DNA of 22,875 nt from Chara braunii (GCA_003427395.1 BFEA01000544.1:842193-865067); one strand, 5' to 3'. Positions 1 to 8,680 are shown, counted from the first letter of the stretch. The notes: generated by a model not told the origin, from the letters alone. Numbers and translations are program-made.

Positions 1-335
1 TTCGGAGCATCTCCTACTAACATGTGAGTGAAAAGCAAGCTCTACACTAGACTAAATCACAAGTAATGAACATTAGATCATCCATAAAAAAATCAGAGCA
101 TCTCCTACTAGCATGTGAGTGAAAACAAGAGTTACACTAAGACTTTATCACAAGATTTGAGCAAGAGATCATCCATGGAAGAATTGGACCATCTCCTACT
201 ACCATGTGAGTGAAAACCAAACTCTACATTGGACCAAATCACAAGTACTGAGCATGAGATCAACCATGAAAGAATCGGAGCATCTTCTACTAGTGTGTGA
301 ATGAAAAGCAAGATCTACATTAGTCCAATAGGCAA
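1..335. repeat. 91-bp tandem satellite, left edge
   Basis: Four copies run head to tail and the array is open at the left edge of the window. The anchor TCGGAGCATCTCCTACTA or a close variant starts at 2, 93, 184 and 275, an exact 91-bp spacing. The fourth copy breaks off near 335, where the purine run begins. Copies differ by scattered substitutions. The period resembles the right-edge array (about 92 bp), and both contain GTGAAA(A/G)GCA followed by ATCA and AAGTA in the same order. Confidence 0.93.
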
Positions 336-613
336 GAGAAAAGAGGAAAGAAGAAAAAGAAGAGGAAGAAAAGAAAATGGGATGAAGGAGGAGAAGAAGA
401 AGAAGATGATAAAAATGAAAGAAGAAAAGGAAGAAAGAGAAGAGTGAAGAGGAGGGAGAAGAGGAAGAAGAAGAAGAAGAAAAGGAAGAAGAAGAAGAGG
501 AAGAAAAAGAAGAGGAAGAAGAAGGAGAAGAAAAAGAAGAAAAAAAAGAAAAAGAAAAAGAAAAAGAAGAAGAAGAAGGGGAAGAAGAACAAGAAGAAGA
601 TGGAGAAGAACCT
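336..613. repeat. GAA/GAAA-rich polypurine microsatellite
   Basis: Almost uninterrupted purines on the plus strand, mostly GAA, GAAAA and GGAA units, directly after the left satellite. It creates long Lys/Glu/Arg-rich plus ORFs and Ser/Phe-rich minus ORFs that are low-complexity artefacts. Long homopurine-homopyrimidine tracts can adopt triplex structures; that is general knowledge and is not shown here. Confidence 0.95.
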
Positions 614-786
614 ATTTTTTTTCCACTCACCTTCTTGATGCCTTGGAGATGGAGTCTCAACCTTGATGAAGCTTCCTCCTTCTTGCACAACTTCCTTCTT
701 AGCTATGACTTTCTTCTTCCTCAAACCCCTCTCCTTCCTCTCTCACTTTCTCCCAAGTTACCACAAATTCTTATCACCATAGTTAT

Positions 787-821
787 GGAGTCCTCCCCTC
801 TAGGAGGGCTAATGGGACTCC
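787..821. repeat. Nested inverted repeat
   Basis: The outer arms GGAGTCC (787-793) and GGACTCC (815-821) are perfect complements. An inner CCTCC (792-796) / GGAGG (803-807) pair overlaps the outer arms' interior. Confidence 0.75.
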
Positions 822-1152
822 CCCTAGCCTCTCTCTCTTCCTCACACCCAGGGGCTATGGCGGATCACCTCCCTAGGGCCAGCCTCACTACCACTAGTCT
901 CTAGATCTCCTCCCCCTAGCTCATGGCCTCCACCAAGCTCCTAAACTGACATGGGTTCCCCTCTCCTCTCTCCAAGTGAAAGAGTGTTCCTATGAGCTCA
1001 CTTAGGCAGCATGGGCATTCCTCATGCAATTGTGAAAGTGGCGGACTGAATTCCCAGCTTATGTAGGCTAAAACCAGCAGTCCGGGCAGCCCATGGGCCT
1101 CCCCATGTGCCTTGAGGTGAATCGAGGTACCCCCAAGGCAAAAATCTACTAC

Positions 1153-1180
1153 GAGGCCCTTCCGGAGGTACCCGGGCCTC
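1153..1180. repeat. Inverted repeat, 7-bp arms
   Basis: GAGGCCC (1153-1159) and GGGCCTC (1174-1180) are perfect complements. A 10-bp palindrome GCCCATGGGC lies just before at 1089-1098, and TGCCTTG/CAAGGCA arms lie at 1108-1114 and 1134-1140. Confidence 0.75.
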
Positions 1181-1197
1181 TTTTTGGCCAAGTACAT

Positions 1198-1230
1198 GCA
1201 GTCCGAGTGGTTGATACCAACTCGGACTGC
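1198..1230. repeat. Strong hairpin containing the CTCGGACTGC motif
   Basis: GCAGTCCGAGT (1198-1208) and ACTCGGACTGC (1220-1230) are perfect 11-bp arms. The loop adds a GGT/ACC pairing with one bulged base, giving about 14 paired bases around a TGAT loop. This is the best example of the motif that recurs through the region. Confidence 0.9.
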
Positions 1231-1269
1231 CTCTTGGCCTACTTCAGCCTCCTTTTTACCTAAAAAATG

Positions 1270-1302
1270 TTGCCCCCTTGGGTCCTAATGCCCAAGGGGC
1301 AA
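1270..1302. repeat. Strong GC-rich hairpin
   Basis: TTGCCCCCTTGGG (1270-1282) pairs with GCCCAAGGGGCAA (1290-1302), with one extra C in the left arm. It lies 40 bp after the previous hairpin and 12 bp before the next. Confidence 0.85.
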
Positions 1303-1313
1303 CTTTACTTAAG

Positions 1314-1340
1314 AGAAAAAGGCCTAGTGAGCCTTTTTCT
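1314..1340. repeat. Hairpin, perfect 10-bp arms
   Basis: AGAAAAAGGC (1314-1323) and GCCTTTTTCT (1331-1340) are perfect complements around a 7-nt loop. The T-rich right arm makes it look like a terminator, but nothing in this eukaryotic context supports that reading. Confidence 0.88.
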
Positions 1341-1409
1341 CGATTTTTTTGAGTTTGTACCCCATTTTGGGTAGGCCGAGATATTTTTCCATGCAACGGC
1401 ACATTTTCA

Positions 1410-1436
1410 GCCTTGGATCTGGTTGAGATCCAAGGC
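1410..1436. repeat. Hairpin, perfect 11-bp arms
   Basis: GCCTTGGATCT (1410-1420) and AGATCCAAGGC (1426-1436) are perfect complements with a 5-nt loop, one of the tightest hairpins in the region. A further TGAGAT/ATCTCA hairpin with a 3-nt loop lies at 1654-1668. Confidence 0.9.
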
Positions 1437-1821
1437 CAACAATATTATGTGTCACCCCCAAGTAGCCCTTGCTTCAATTTTGAGCCCCTAAGTCCACTTT
1501 TTCAATTTTTTGTGCGTTTGGCTCTCTTTTTGGGTCAAATGCACAGTTTTGTCCATTTCCCTCTTTTGTTTCTTTTCATTTTGGGCTGCCATTTCATTCC
1601 GGAGCTATCTGTTTTGAGCTGGCCCACAAAAAACGGCTAGTTCCTCTCCACCATGAGATCTGATCTCAGATCCATGGTCCAAAAGAAAACTGGTCATTTC
1701 TCTTTCGTATTTTATCTCATTTTTTTCTCTTTAATTCAGATTTTATTGAGATATGGCCCCAAGGGTCATATCTCTGCAATTCGGATTACCCTCCCTTATT
1801 CTAGGAGGGATGAGGTCAAAG

Positions 1822-1856
1822 TTGGGACCTGTCAGTCCCTACTGTGTAGGTCCCAA
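1822..1856. repeat. Inverted repeat at the start of the duplicated block
   Basis: TTGGGACCT (1822-1830) and AGGTCCCAA (1848-1856) are perfect 9-bp arms. A CCCTCC/GGAGGG pair lies just upstream (1789-1794, 1804-1809). The related GGGACCTGCCAGTCCCTAC sequence recurs near 3067 as the start of the second duplicated block. Confidence 0.85.
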
Positions 1857-2191
1857 TAGACCGGCACACTCTCCTCCACTCTTTTTTCCCTTTTCGTCTC
1901 ATTCTCCCTCGAATTTCTCTCATTTTTCTTTCTTTTTCTTTTATTTCAGTTGTGACAAGTGTCAAACTTTTGTGCACCCTCTTTCTAGACCTTAGGACCT
2001 CATTCATAACTAGATTCATAGCTGGTACTTAGCCGTTATATCTCGGATTACAACAATGGCACCCCCATGTTCCTAGGGGGCTCCATTTTGCCTCCGTTTG
2101 TCCAATTTTTAGCCCCCTTTGCTCCGATTTTCTAAGGACAGCCTTTTTCTCATGTTGAGTCTCTTGAGGCTCTATTTTCTCATGCCTAGCT

Positions 2192-2211
2192 AGTCCGAGA
2201 TATCTCGGACT
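2192..2211. repeat. Perfect 20-bp palindrome
   Basis: AGTCCGAGATATCTCGGACT is identical to its own reverse complement with no spacer. It contains TCTCGGACT, the core of the recurring motif. The collinear position in the second duplicated block (3426-3443) has a decayed form, ATCCGA and TCGGAT arms around a 6-nt loop. Confidence 0.92.
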
Positions 2212-2804
2212 GCTGGGCAGCCCTCCCAACACCATTATTTTACTTTTTTTTCTTCCCACGACTCTCCCACTTGCCCCCACTGGTGTTAGTGGTGCTAATA
2301 TTTCCCACTGTCTAGATCCTTGATCTCGACGGTGCCGTTTGTTTGCACCATTATTCTTTGTGCTTGGTCATGGTTCCCTTGCGACATCTCAAGTCCCCGC
2401 CACTTTTCCTCCGTACTAGTTTTGTTTTCTTGTCCCGCCAGCGCGTGTTCTGTTTCTGACTTTTATTATTTTGACCCACATGGTCCCCGACAACATTTCG
2501 GACGGTGTCCCATTTTTATTTTTGGGTCCCCCTTGCCTTTAGTAGTCCCATCATCTCTACAAGTGTGCTGATTTTTCTAGGTCATGAGATCTCATCTCAC
2601 GATTGTCGTTTACTATCTTCACTTGACTCATGTCCAAATTGCTCCTTTCTAGCCTTTTGGGCTTGCCGTGCCTCATTTTCCCTTACCATAGACACCCCCT
2701 TTCAGTCCGTTAGTTCTCGGACTGCAATCATAGCTATTTTTCTAGTCCCACAACCACACAACTTGCCCCATCCTAAAAGAAAATGAAGCGTTAAATTTCT
2801 AAGT

Positions 2805-2834
2805 GCATCCGGGCGCAATATTGGTTCCGGATGC
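2805..2834. repeat. Inverted repeat, 8-bp arms
   Basis: GCATCCGG (2805-2812) and CCGGATGC (2827-2834) are perfect complements. Confidence 0.85.
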
Positions 2835-2880
2835 TCCTAAAACATGTGTTTCTCCTCCCCCATGTAATCCGTTTTATTTC

Positions 2881-2941
2881 GGTTGCATGAAATCTTGATT
2901 TTCTCTGCAAAAATCAAAGAAAATCAAAGTCCATTGCAACC
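2881..2941. repeat. Nested long hairpin
   Basis: The outer arms GGTTGCA (2881-2887) and TGCAACC (2935-2941) enclose perfect 10-bp inner arms TTGATTTTCT (2895-2904) and AGAAAATCAA (2918-2927). This is a two-stage stem about 61 nt long. Confidence 0.85.
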
Positions 2942-3062
2942 GCCATATTCCAGAATGAATCTGGTCGCTAATGTATCTCCCCAAGTGACTATTTTTGACC
3001 GTTAAGGTTTTTTTTTTTTTTCTTTTTTTTTCTTTTCTTTTCTTTTTCCTCATTTCTTGGAC

Positions 3063-3660
3063 AGTAGGGACCTGCCAGTCCCTACTTGTGGCAGTCCCTA
3101 CTGACGGCCAACTCACTCACTCCCTATCACTTTTTTTGTCTTATTCTCCCACATTTTTATTTTATTTTCTTTTTTTTTCTAGCATGTCAAGTGTCAAGTG
3201 GCCATTAAGGCCCTTTTCTAGCCCCTTCCTCTTAGTTTTGGCCCTTCCTATGCCCAAGGTGCAGTCCGTTGTATCTCGGACTGCAATAATGGTCTTCTCA
3301 TGTCCATGGTAGCTTTTTTTTACTCCTATTTTTTTCCCACAGTGGCCCCTCCTACTCTGATTTTCTCCCGGAGGCCTATTTTTCACATGGGGTCCCTTTT
3401 GACTCAATTTTGTTGAACAAGGCTGATCCGAGATTTTTCGGATTGCTCCCATGCCTCTTACTTCAAGTTTCTTTACTTATTATTTTCCTTTTGGCCTTCC
3501 CGTTTGCTACCGCTAGTGCTTGCACTAATGGTGTTAATATTCTTGACCGTCAAGATGTCGATCTTGACGGTGCACCTTGCCTTTATTATTTTCCCTCATG
3601 CAGTGCAACCGTTTCTTCTTGGGACTCTCACATGTCCCCGCCATTCGTCCCATCGACGAT
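3063..3660. repeat. Second copy of the 1.24-kb-offset duplication
   Basis: Collinear partner of about 1822-2420. It carries TCTCGGACTGC at 3274-3284, the decayed palindrome at 3426-3443 and the perfect GACGGT hairpin at 3546-3571. It runs directly into the 26-bp minisatellite, which the first copy lacks. Confidence 0.7.
3546..3571. repeat. Hairpin, perfect 11-bp arms and 4-nt loop
   Basis: ACCGTCAAGAT (3546-3556) and ATCTTGACGGT (3561-3571) are perfect complements around GTCG. The collinear place in the other duplicated block (about 2312-2336) keeps the GACGGTGC side but not the perfect pairing. Confidence 0.9.
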
Positions 3661-3760
3661 CCCCGACACTTAGCCCCACCGACAGTCCCCGGCACTTGGT
3701 CCCACCTGTGGTCCCCGGTACTTAGTCCCGTCGGTGGTCCTTGGCACATTTTGCCTCGTG
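3632..3760. repeat. 26-bp minisatellite (about five units)
   Basis: Units share a GTCCCCGGCACTTGGTCCCAC-like core. The CCCC anchor (degenerate in the last unit) falls at 3636, 3661, 3687, 3713 and 3739, spacing 25-26 bp. The single GTCCCCGCCA of the first duplicated block suggests expansion after duplication. Confidence 0.8.
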
Positions 3761-4515
3761 TGCCATTATTTTTACTTAGTCTCACTTGACCCCGGCTGCC
3801 TTTCCCCAATGTGTCTCACGTTCCTTTGGTGTTTTCCGCCCCATGGTGACCCATTTCCCTTGTTTTTTTTGTGTCTTGCGTGCGCTGGTTCTTTTGGTCG
3901 TGAACCTCCACTCAATGCTCCCGTAGGTGGCCCTGGGCCCTTGTTCTCTAACTTTCCACGACGTCCGGGCCGTCCATCTCTCGACTTCCTCATTCCTTTG
4001 TCATTGTCGCGCCACGTTTGCTGGTCCAAGGGCCCTTTGACCTTAGTCTTGTTGAGTTTTAACGGCCCTCCCGGCCTCATGCTATGTTCTATGTGCCCCT
4101 GTTCTTGCGCTTATTTTCTTGTCGTCACTGGTTTTCTCCTCCTGTGGTTCTCACCCAGGGCATCACTCCCTCATGTAGCCTAATCCTTTGTCTTTTCTCT
4201 CTCTTTCTTCCTTTCTCCAAATTTCTTTGCCGTGCACAATTTGTTTATATTCAGTCTCTCGAGTGACTGGAAGTTATTCAGGACCCACCAGTCCCGACAC
4301 ATTCCCCCCACTTATTCACGATGTCCTCATCGCGCACCAATCTCTTGTCAGTGGGTTTTGGAGTTATGGACGGGAGAGGACGATGGAATGTCACAGGTGG
4401 TTAGTTTGTAAGGGTCCGTTTTGTCTTTTCTTGTTCTTTTCTCGGGTTTCTTCTAGTCTTCAACCCTTAGGACGGGGAGAGGGATGCATAATTTAGTCTC
4501 TCTTCATGCTTCTTA

Positions 4516-4725
4516 TGTCTCATTCATCACTCTGAGAACATCAAACATCTTTCGTCTCGTTCATCACCCGAAGTACATCAAGCCTCCTTTCGTCTCATTC
4601 ATCACTCTTAGAACATCAAACCATCTCTTAACTTTCCTCCTCTCATTCATCACCCGAAGTGCATCAAGCCTCCTATCGTCTCATTCATCACTCTTAGAAC
4701 ATCAAACCTTCTCTCAACTTCCCTT
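4516..4725. repeat. About 38-bp minisatellite with alternating unit types
   Basis: GTCTCATTCATCAC or a close variant begins near 4517, 4554, 4592, 4640 and 4678 (spacings 37, 38, 48, 38). Two unit types alternate: one continues TCTTAGAACATCAAAC, the other CCGAAGTACATCAAGCC. The pattern suggests a two-unit higher-order repeat. Confidence 0.82.
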
Positions 4726-5039
4726 CTTCTTGTTGCCCCTGCCTCTCCCCCGAGCCTTGTCATCATAGGCGCCCTTTTGGCTGATCCTCCTTCAATCTTG
4801 TGCCATCCAGGTCCCTTTTTCGGCTTTCATCACTCTTAATGCCTGTTCTACTCGGCTCTTCGGCCCGTACAATCCATGCTTCCCGTCACCCTTTCCTCGA
4901 TCTCAAGCTCAGTCAAATTCCCCTGTATTTCTTTCAGGTCATTCTTCCCGGTCTTTCTCTAATCCCGCCTTTTTCACATGCATGTCTCCCTCATTTGACA
5001 TTTCTTGCATCCAACTCAATTGATTTCACATACACGTTA

Positions 5040-5475
5040 CTTAGTCTCTTTCATATGTATCTTTCTTCTGGACATCTTGCCAGGTCTTTCTCAAGCCCCC
5101 GCAAAGTCAATTACACAACTATTTTTCTTCTGGATATCTTGCCAAACCTTTCTCAAACCTACGCAAAGTCAATTTACATAACCCAGGTCTTTCTCAAGCT
5201 GACGCAAAATAAATCATTTCTCTTCTGGACATCTTACCAGGCCTTTCCCAAGCCCACGCAAAGTCAATTAAACAACTATTTCTCTTTTGGACATCTTGTC
5301 AGGCCTTTCTCAAGCCCACACAAAATTAATTTTACAACCATTTCTCTTCTAGTCATCTTGCCAGACTTTTTTCAAGCCCACGCAAAGTCAATTATACAAC
5401 AATTTCTCTTCTGGACATCTTGCTAGACCTTTTCTCAAGTCCACGCAAAGTCAATTATACAACCATTTCTCTTCT
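5040..5475. repeat. 62-bp minisatellite (about seven units)
   Basis: Units contain TCTTCTGGACATCTTGCCAG, CTTTCTCAAGCCCACGCAAA and GTCAATTATACAAC. The GCAAAGTC anchor, or its variant, lies at 5101, 5163, 5204, 5258, 5320, 5382 and 5445, spacing 62-63 bp apart from one short 41-bp unit. The sense-like plus ORF across it changes repeat phase each unit and is not a gene. Confidence 0.92.
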
Positions 5476-5836
5476 GCACGTTTTTTCATCAGTAGATGAC
5501 ACACCTTCCCCCCACTCAAAATGCGATGTCCCCATCCACGACTGGTTCTCACTTGGAGGTACGCAGACCTTGCCTTGCCAACTGAGTAGACGGATGTCAA
5601 CCCATCAACCCTAAAAAGGAAGGGTGATCAGTCCCCCCCTGCTGGTAACTCACCTCATCCCCTACCCTAGTCCGACGGCCACTTCTCTAGAGATGGGCAT
5701 CGTCATTGAGGTGTCTCCTCGCATCTGTTAGGTGGGTCCAATCCACGCCTCCCAGGAACCCATCATACCACAAGCGGCTCCCTCGCGAATCGTTCCTCCC
5801 AAGTGGTGTTTTCTAGGATCCGTCCTCTTCCTTTTA

Positions 5837-5854
5837 AGAGAGTTGAGGCTCTCT
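5837..5854. repeat. Small hairpin
   Basis: AGAGAG (5837-5842) and CTCTCT (5849-5854) are perfect complements around TTGAGG. It lies 57 bp from the three-way-junction candidate. Confidence 0.7.
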
Positions 5855-5911
5855 GTTAATCTGCGAGTGCAGTTACGAAGACCACGCGGTTAGTCCCGGA
5901 ACGGTTGTAAT

Positions 5912-5977
5912 GATCAGGCAGGGCGGTGTCACTCGCCCTGTGGTGGTTGCGGCTTCCACCCGGTACCACGCCTGATC
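5912..5977. ncRNA. Possible three-way-junction RNA or DNA fold
   Basis: The outer stem GATCAGGC (5912-5919) / GCCTGATC (5970-5977) is perfect. Inside it sit a hairpin CAGGGCG (5919-5925) / CGCCCTG (5934-5940) and a second stem GTGGT (5940-5944) / ACCAC (5965-5969). The two inner stems fill the outer one almost without spacers. The length is close to that of a tRNA, but there is no anticodon arm or T-loop consensus. I see no hammerhead core. Function unknown; the strand cannot be assigned because the fold is symmetric. Confidence 0.4.
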
Positions 5978-6426
5978 CCTCCCTCTGGACAGTGCCGCTC
6001 AACTTAATGCAAGCAGTCTTGGTTCATTCCCAACGGTCCCGCCGCCCCTCTAAGGCATGGCGTGTGGTTGGGGAGAAAAAATGAGACTTAGGAAAATAAT
6101 GGCTCTCTCGCCCGTTTGGCTCCACGCCCTTGACATTTAGGTTCTCAACATGAGACGCAGTTTGAACTCCCCGACTAGAGCTCGTTGTCGGAGTTAGTTC
6201 CGGACGACCAACATCAATCAAAGACAAAGGTGTCTTGGTCCTTCAACCGTTATCCTTCCTTATGAGGAATAGGTCGCGATGAGACTTTCCCTTGACGGGT
6301 AGAGGTCATGGGTTTGTGGTGCACGCATCGCTATTCCCCTTACGTTGAGGCCCAAGACTAGAAAGAAAGGAAAACTCAATCTCTTGCTATTTCCGTGGTC
6401 AGCCCGACGACCTTTCATCAAATCGC

Positions 6427-6863
6427 CTAGGGTCCCCTGACTTATGCAATGTAATATCCAATCCTCAATCACTCATTCCAATGTTGTTTCCAGTCTTTTT
6501 TCAAAGCTGACTTCTCATGGCTGGTCCGACAGCCTCTCTTCAACAAGGCCACCCCATGTGACCGATCTGGTGGTCGCTCTTTCAATAGCCATCTCTCAAG
6601 GTCTACCCTCCGGCTCACCTTCAATCCTCAACTTTCACATTCCCCAATATCCAATCCTTATGACCGTCCCAACGATCTATGCCCTTCTCGTTTTAAGTCT
6701 CGGCCTTCTTTATCATGCCCTTCTCTTTTCAACGCATCATTTTTTTTCATTCATCCTCATGGCTATTTCAATGACTCATCCATTGGTCTTTTTCCATTTC
6801 ACATCACTCAATCCAGCTCATTCTCAGTCAACCTTTCTCAATCAATTATGCAGGGGACCCTAG
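6427..6863. mobile_element. 437-bp segment with 13-bp terminal inverted repeats
   Basis: CTAGGGTCCCCTG (6427-6439) and CAGGGGACCCTAG (6851-6863) are perfect reverse complements bounding a segment with no convincing gene. The right end is followed after 9 bp by a run of twelve A (6873-6884). No target-site duplication is visible. It may be a small non-autonomous DNA transposon (MITE-like), or a long-range inverted repeat within the larger element. Confidence 0.4.
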
Positions 6864-6903
6864 TGCCTATTTAAAAAAAAAAAACCTTGTCAAGAGTCAT
6901 TTC

Positions 6904-7223
6904 CGAACAACCTGGTTAGGGTCGTTCTTTTCCATTCTCAAATCGAACAGCCTGGTTAGGACCGTTCCTTTCCATTCTCAAGTCGAACAGCCTGGTTAGA
7001 ATCGTTCCTTTCCATTCTCAAGTCGAACAGCCTGGTTAGGGTCATTCATTTTTCATTCTCAAGTCGAACAGCCTGGTTAGGGTCATTCATTTTTCATTCT
7101 CAAGTCGAACAGCCTGGTTAGGGTCATTCCTGTTCCATTCTCAAGTCGAACAGCTTGGTTAGGGTCATTCCTTTCCTTTCTCAAGTCGAACAGCCTGGTT
7201 AGGGTCATTCCTTTCCATTCTCA
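6904..7223. repeat. 40-41-bp minisatellite (eight units)
   Basis: Eight units share CGAACAGCCTGGTTAGGGTC and CATTCCTTTCCATTCTCAAG. Anchors lie at 6904, 6944, 6984, 7024, 7065, 7106, 7147 and 7187. Neighbouring units share variants (TTTTTCATTCTC in two adjacent 41-bp units), as expected for local amplification. It ends sharply at 7223. Confidence 0.95.
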
Positions 7224-8672
7224 ATGTTAGCGCCCAAGGGGGTGGGCCTTGAGGACACGGATCCTACTTCTGTCTCAGAGGTTAGAAGGTGGTCATCTCT
7301 TTTCAGTTTTCTGCGTGCGGTTTCCTTTATCCATTCTCTCAATGTCATTTGTTGTCCATGTCAAACATCCGACTTAGCGTCTAGTGCTCAAATTGAGGCT
7401 CACAACCCCAAGCAACACTAGCCCACCCGGTCGTTCAACCATAGCAGAAGACTTGGGCACCCCCTCTATTTTCACTCTTTCTGATAACTCAAATCTTAGT
7501 TATTTTCAAACTCATTCATGACTCAGTTGGATTAGGCTCCTAGGGAAGGAGTGTTCTTCATGCCCTTTAACCCATAGGTTCCCTAACCTCTCTCGTACTC
7601 AACCGACATTCAATGCCTTGCTTTGCTCGTCAATCTGTAGGCACAGTTTCTCTTTGTCAAAAACACAATCCTCATTCCATCCGAAGTTCACAATACACCC
7701 TTCCCAACTGGTCGCATCCCATGCCCCGTATCATTGTCTTGTATACCCACTTTCGAAGGTAGCTCATCCAGAAAGTAGCCTCAAAATGTTATTTTCTAAC
7801 TCATTGTGACACAGTCTTAGCTCGTCCTCCCGTCACTCATCCTCAGCAGGCTTACTCATGCTATACACATTCTTATCGTTCTCATGTTTGCAAACGAAAA
7901 AGCACGATTCTTGTTCAACACTTAACAACATATAATCCCTATTGCTGTCTTGTGCCTCAACTCGCCCGGTCCTTTATCCATTTTACGTTTCCGCGGGCTC
8001 TTTAACTCCCAGACCGAAGGTCATGATTTTTTTCCTCCTCGCAATCTCCCGCAACTCCATCTCACTGTGGAAATCCAAAGGTGTTGCCGTCACCCCTGCC
8101 TTCACGAGTTCCCGAGTTTTGATAATCCACTCATGTTCGATGATACTAAGTCATTGTTGAAACCAATGATTGGGCGTTGGCCCAAACTCATCCTCCTATC
8201 TGAAGGCCTCTTCGCGTGGCTGGTATATCGGGGGTCACCTCTCTTCTCTGGGCCTTGAGATTTTATCCCTCTCATCCCCACTATTGATCTCTATGACCTC
8301 TTGTACTTCATCCTCCTCCTCCTCCACCTCTTCTTTCGTCCGTATGGGGCTGAACTCACCTGTGAAGTTCCTTGGATCCAAGTTGTAGGGAATCTCCATC
8401 CTCCTTCCATATCCCTCTTCAAAGTCCGGATACCTCCCCTCACAACTGTCGTGGCCGCTCCGCTGTTCATGCGGGTTTTCCCTTCTTTCTCCCCCACTCT
8501 CGCGTTCGTCATGCTCGTTGTGCCTCCCTTCGTTCTCCTCAAGCCAAGGTTCATGCTGTTCACATTTCTCGGCCCCTCCCTCGTCAGAGGCCTAAGCCCT
8601 TTCTTTTGTCTTCGCTCTGCCCCCCTTCTCCCACACTCACCCTTTCTTCCTCGCTCTCACTGTCGGATAGGA

Positions 8673-8680
8673 TATATATA
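8673..8680 (-). promoter_or_regulatory. TATA-like box, minus orientation candidate
   Basis: TATATATA sits in a short dyad (GGATA..TATCC). Read on the minus strand it is followed by a purine-rich leader (GACAGTGAGAGCGAGG begins about 10 nt downstream). Its place about 500 bp beyond the polypurine-tract candidate fits an LTR U3 promoter. The core is symmetric, so strand comes from context only. Confidence 0.3.

Larger units (their letters stand above)
1822..2420. repeat. First copy of an old direct duplication (about 1.24-kb offset)
   Basis: Landmarks occur in the same order here and about 1,240 bp later: GGGACCTG(T/C)CAGTCCCTAC, a T-rich stretch ending (A/T)GTGTCAA, TATCTCGGA(T/C)T with ACAATGG or AATAATGG after it, a TCCGAGAT palindrome, GGTGTTA..TGCTAAT or GGTGTTAAT, GACGGTGC, and (A/T)GTCCCCGCCA. 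Identity between landmarks is low, so the duplication is old. Confidence 0.7.
616..4480. other. Hairpin-dense, pyrimidine-rich non-coding region
   Basis: No ORF here has a recognisable product. The plus strand is strongly C/T-rich. Between 787 and 3571 at least fifteen short inverted repeats occur, many with perfect 6-11 bp arms and small loops; the clearest are listed separately. A TCTCGGACTGC-type motif recurs, usually with an upstream AGTCCG partner. A direct duplication links about 1822-2420 with about 3063-3660. The region could be an old LTR or the untranslated part of the minus-strand element, but no second copy was found to prove an LTR. Confidence 0.7.
5476..6426. other. Non-coding stretch with structured segment
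   Basis: I see no protein homology. The notable contents are the inverted repeats at 5837-5854 and 5912-5977. Sequence is more GC-balanced than the flanking minisatellites. Confidence 0.5.

Noticed and set aside
199-724. Ser/Phe-rich minus ORFs and a Lys-rich plus ORF
   Set aside because: They are translations of the GAA microsatellite in several frames at once; low complexity with no gene signal.
1314-1345. Intrinsic terminator
   Set aside because: A hairpin with T-run resembles a bacterial terminator, but everything else here is eukaryotic.
3734-4183. 149-codon plus ORF rich in Cys, Pro, Phe and Leu
   Set aside because: It reflects pyrimidine-rich DNA. There is no homology, and it overlaps minus ORFs of equal quality.
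4800-5426. 208-codon plus ORF
   Set aside because: It spans the 62-bp minisatellite. The unit is not a multiple of three, so each repeat is read in a new phase, which is not how a repeat protein looks.
5912-5977. tRNA gene or hammerhead ribozyme
   Set aside because: There is no T-loop GGTTC-like consensus, anticodon arm or CTGATGA/GAAA core.
6904-7223. CRISPR-like array
   Set aside because: Units are contiguous with no unique spacers, and the context is eukaryotic.
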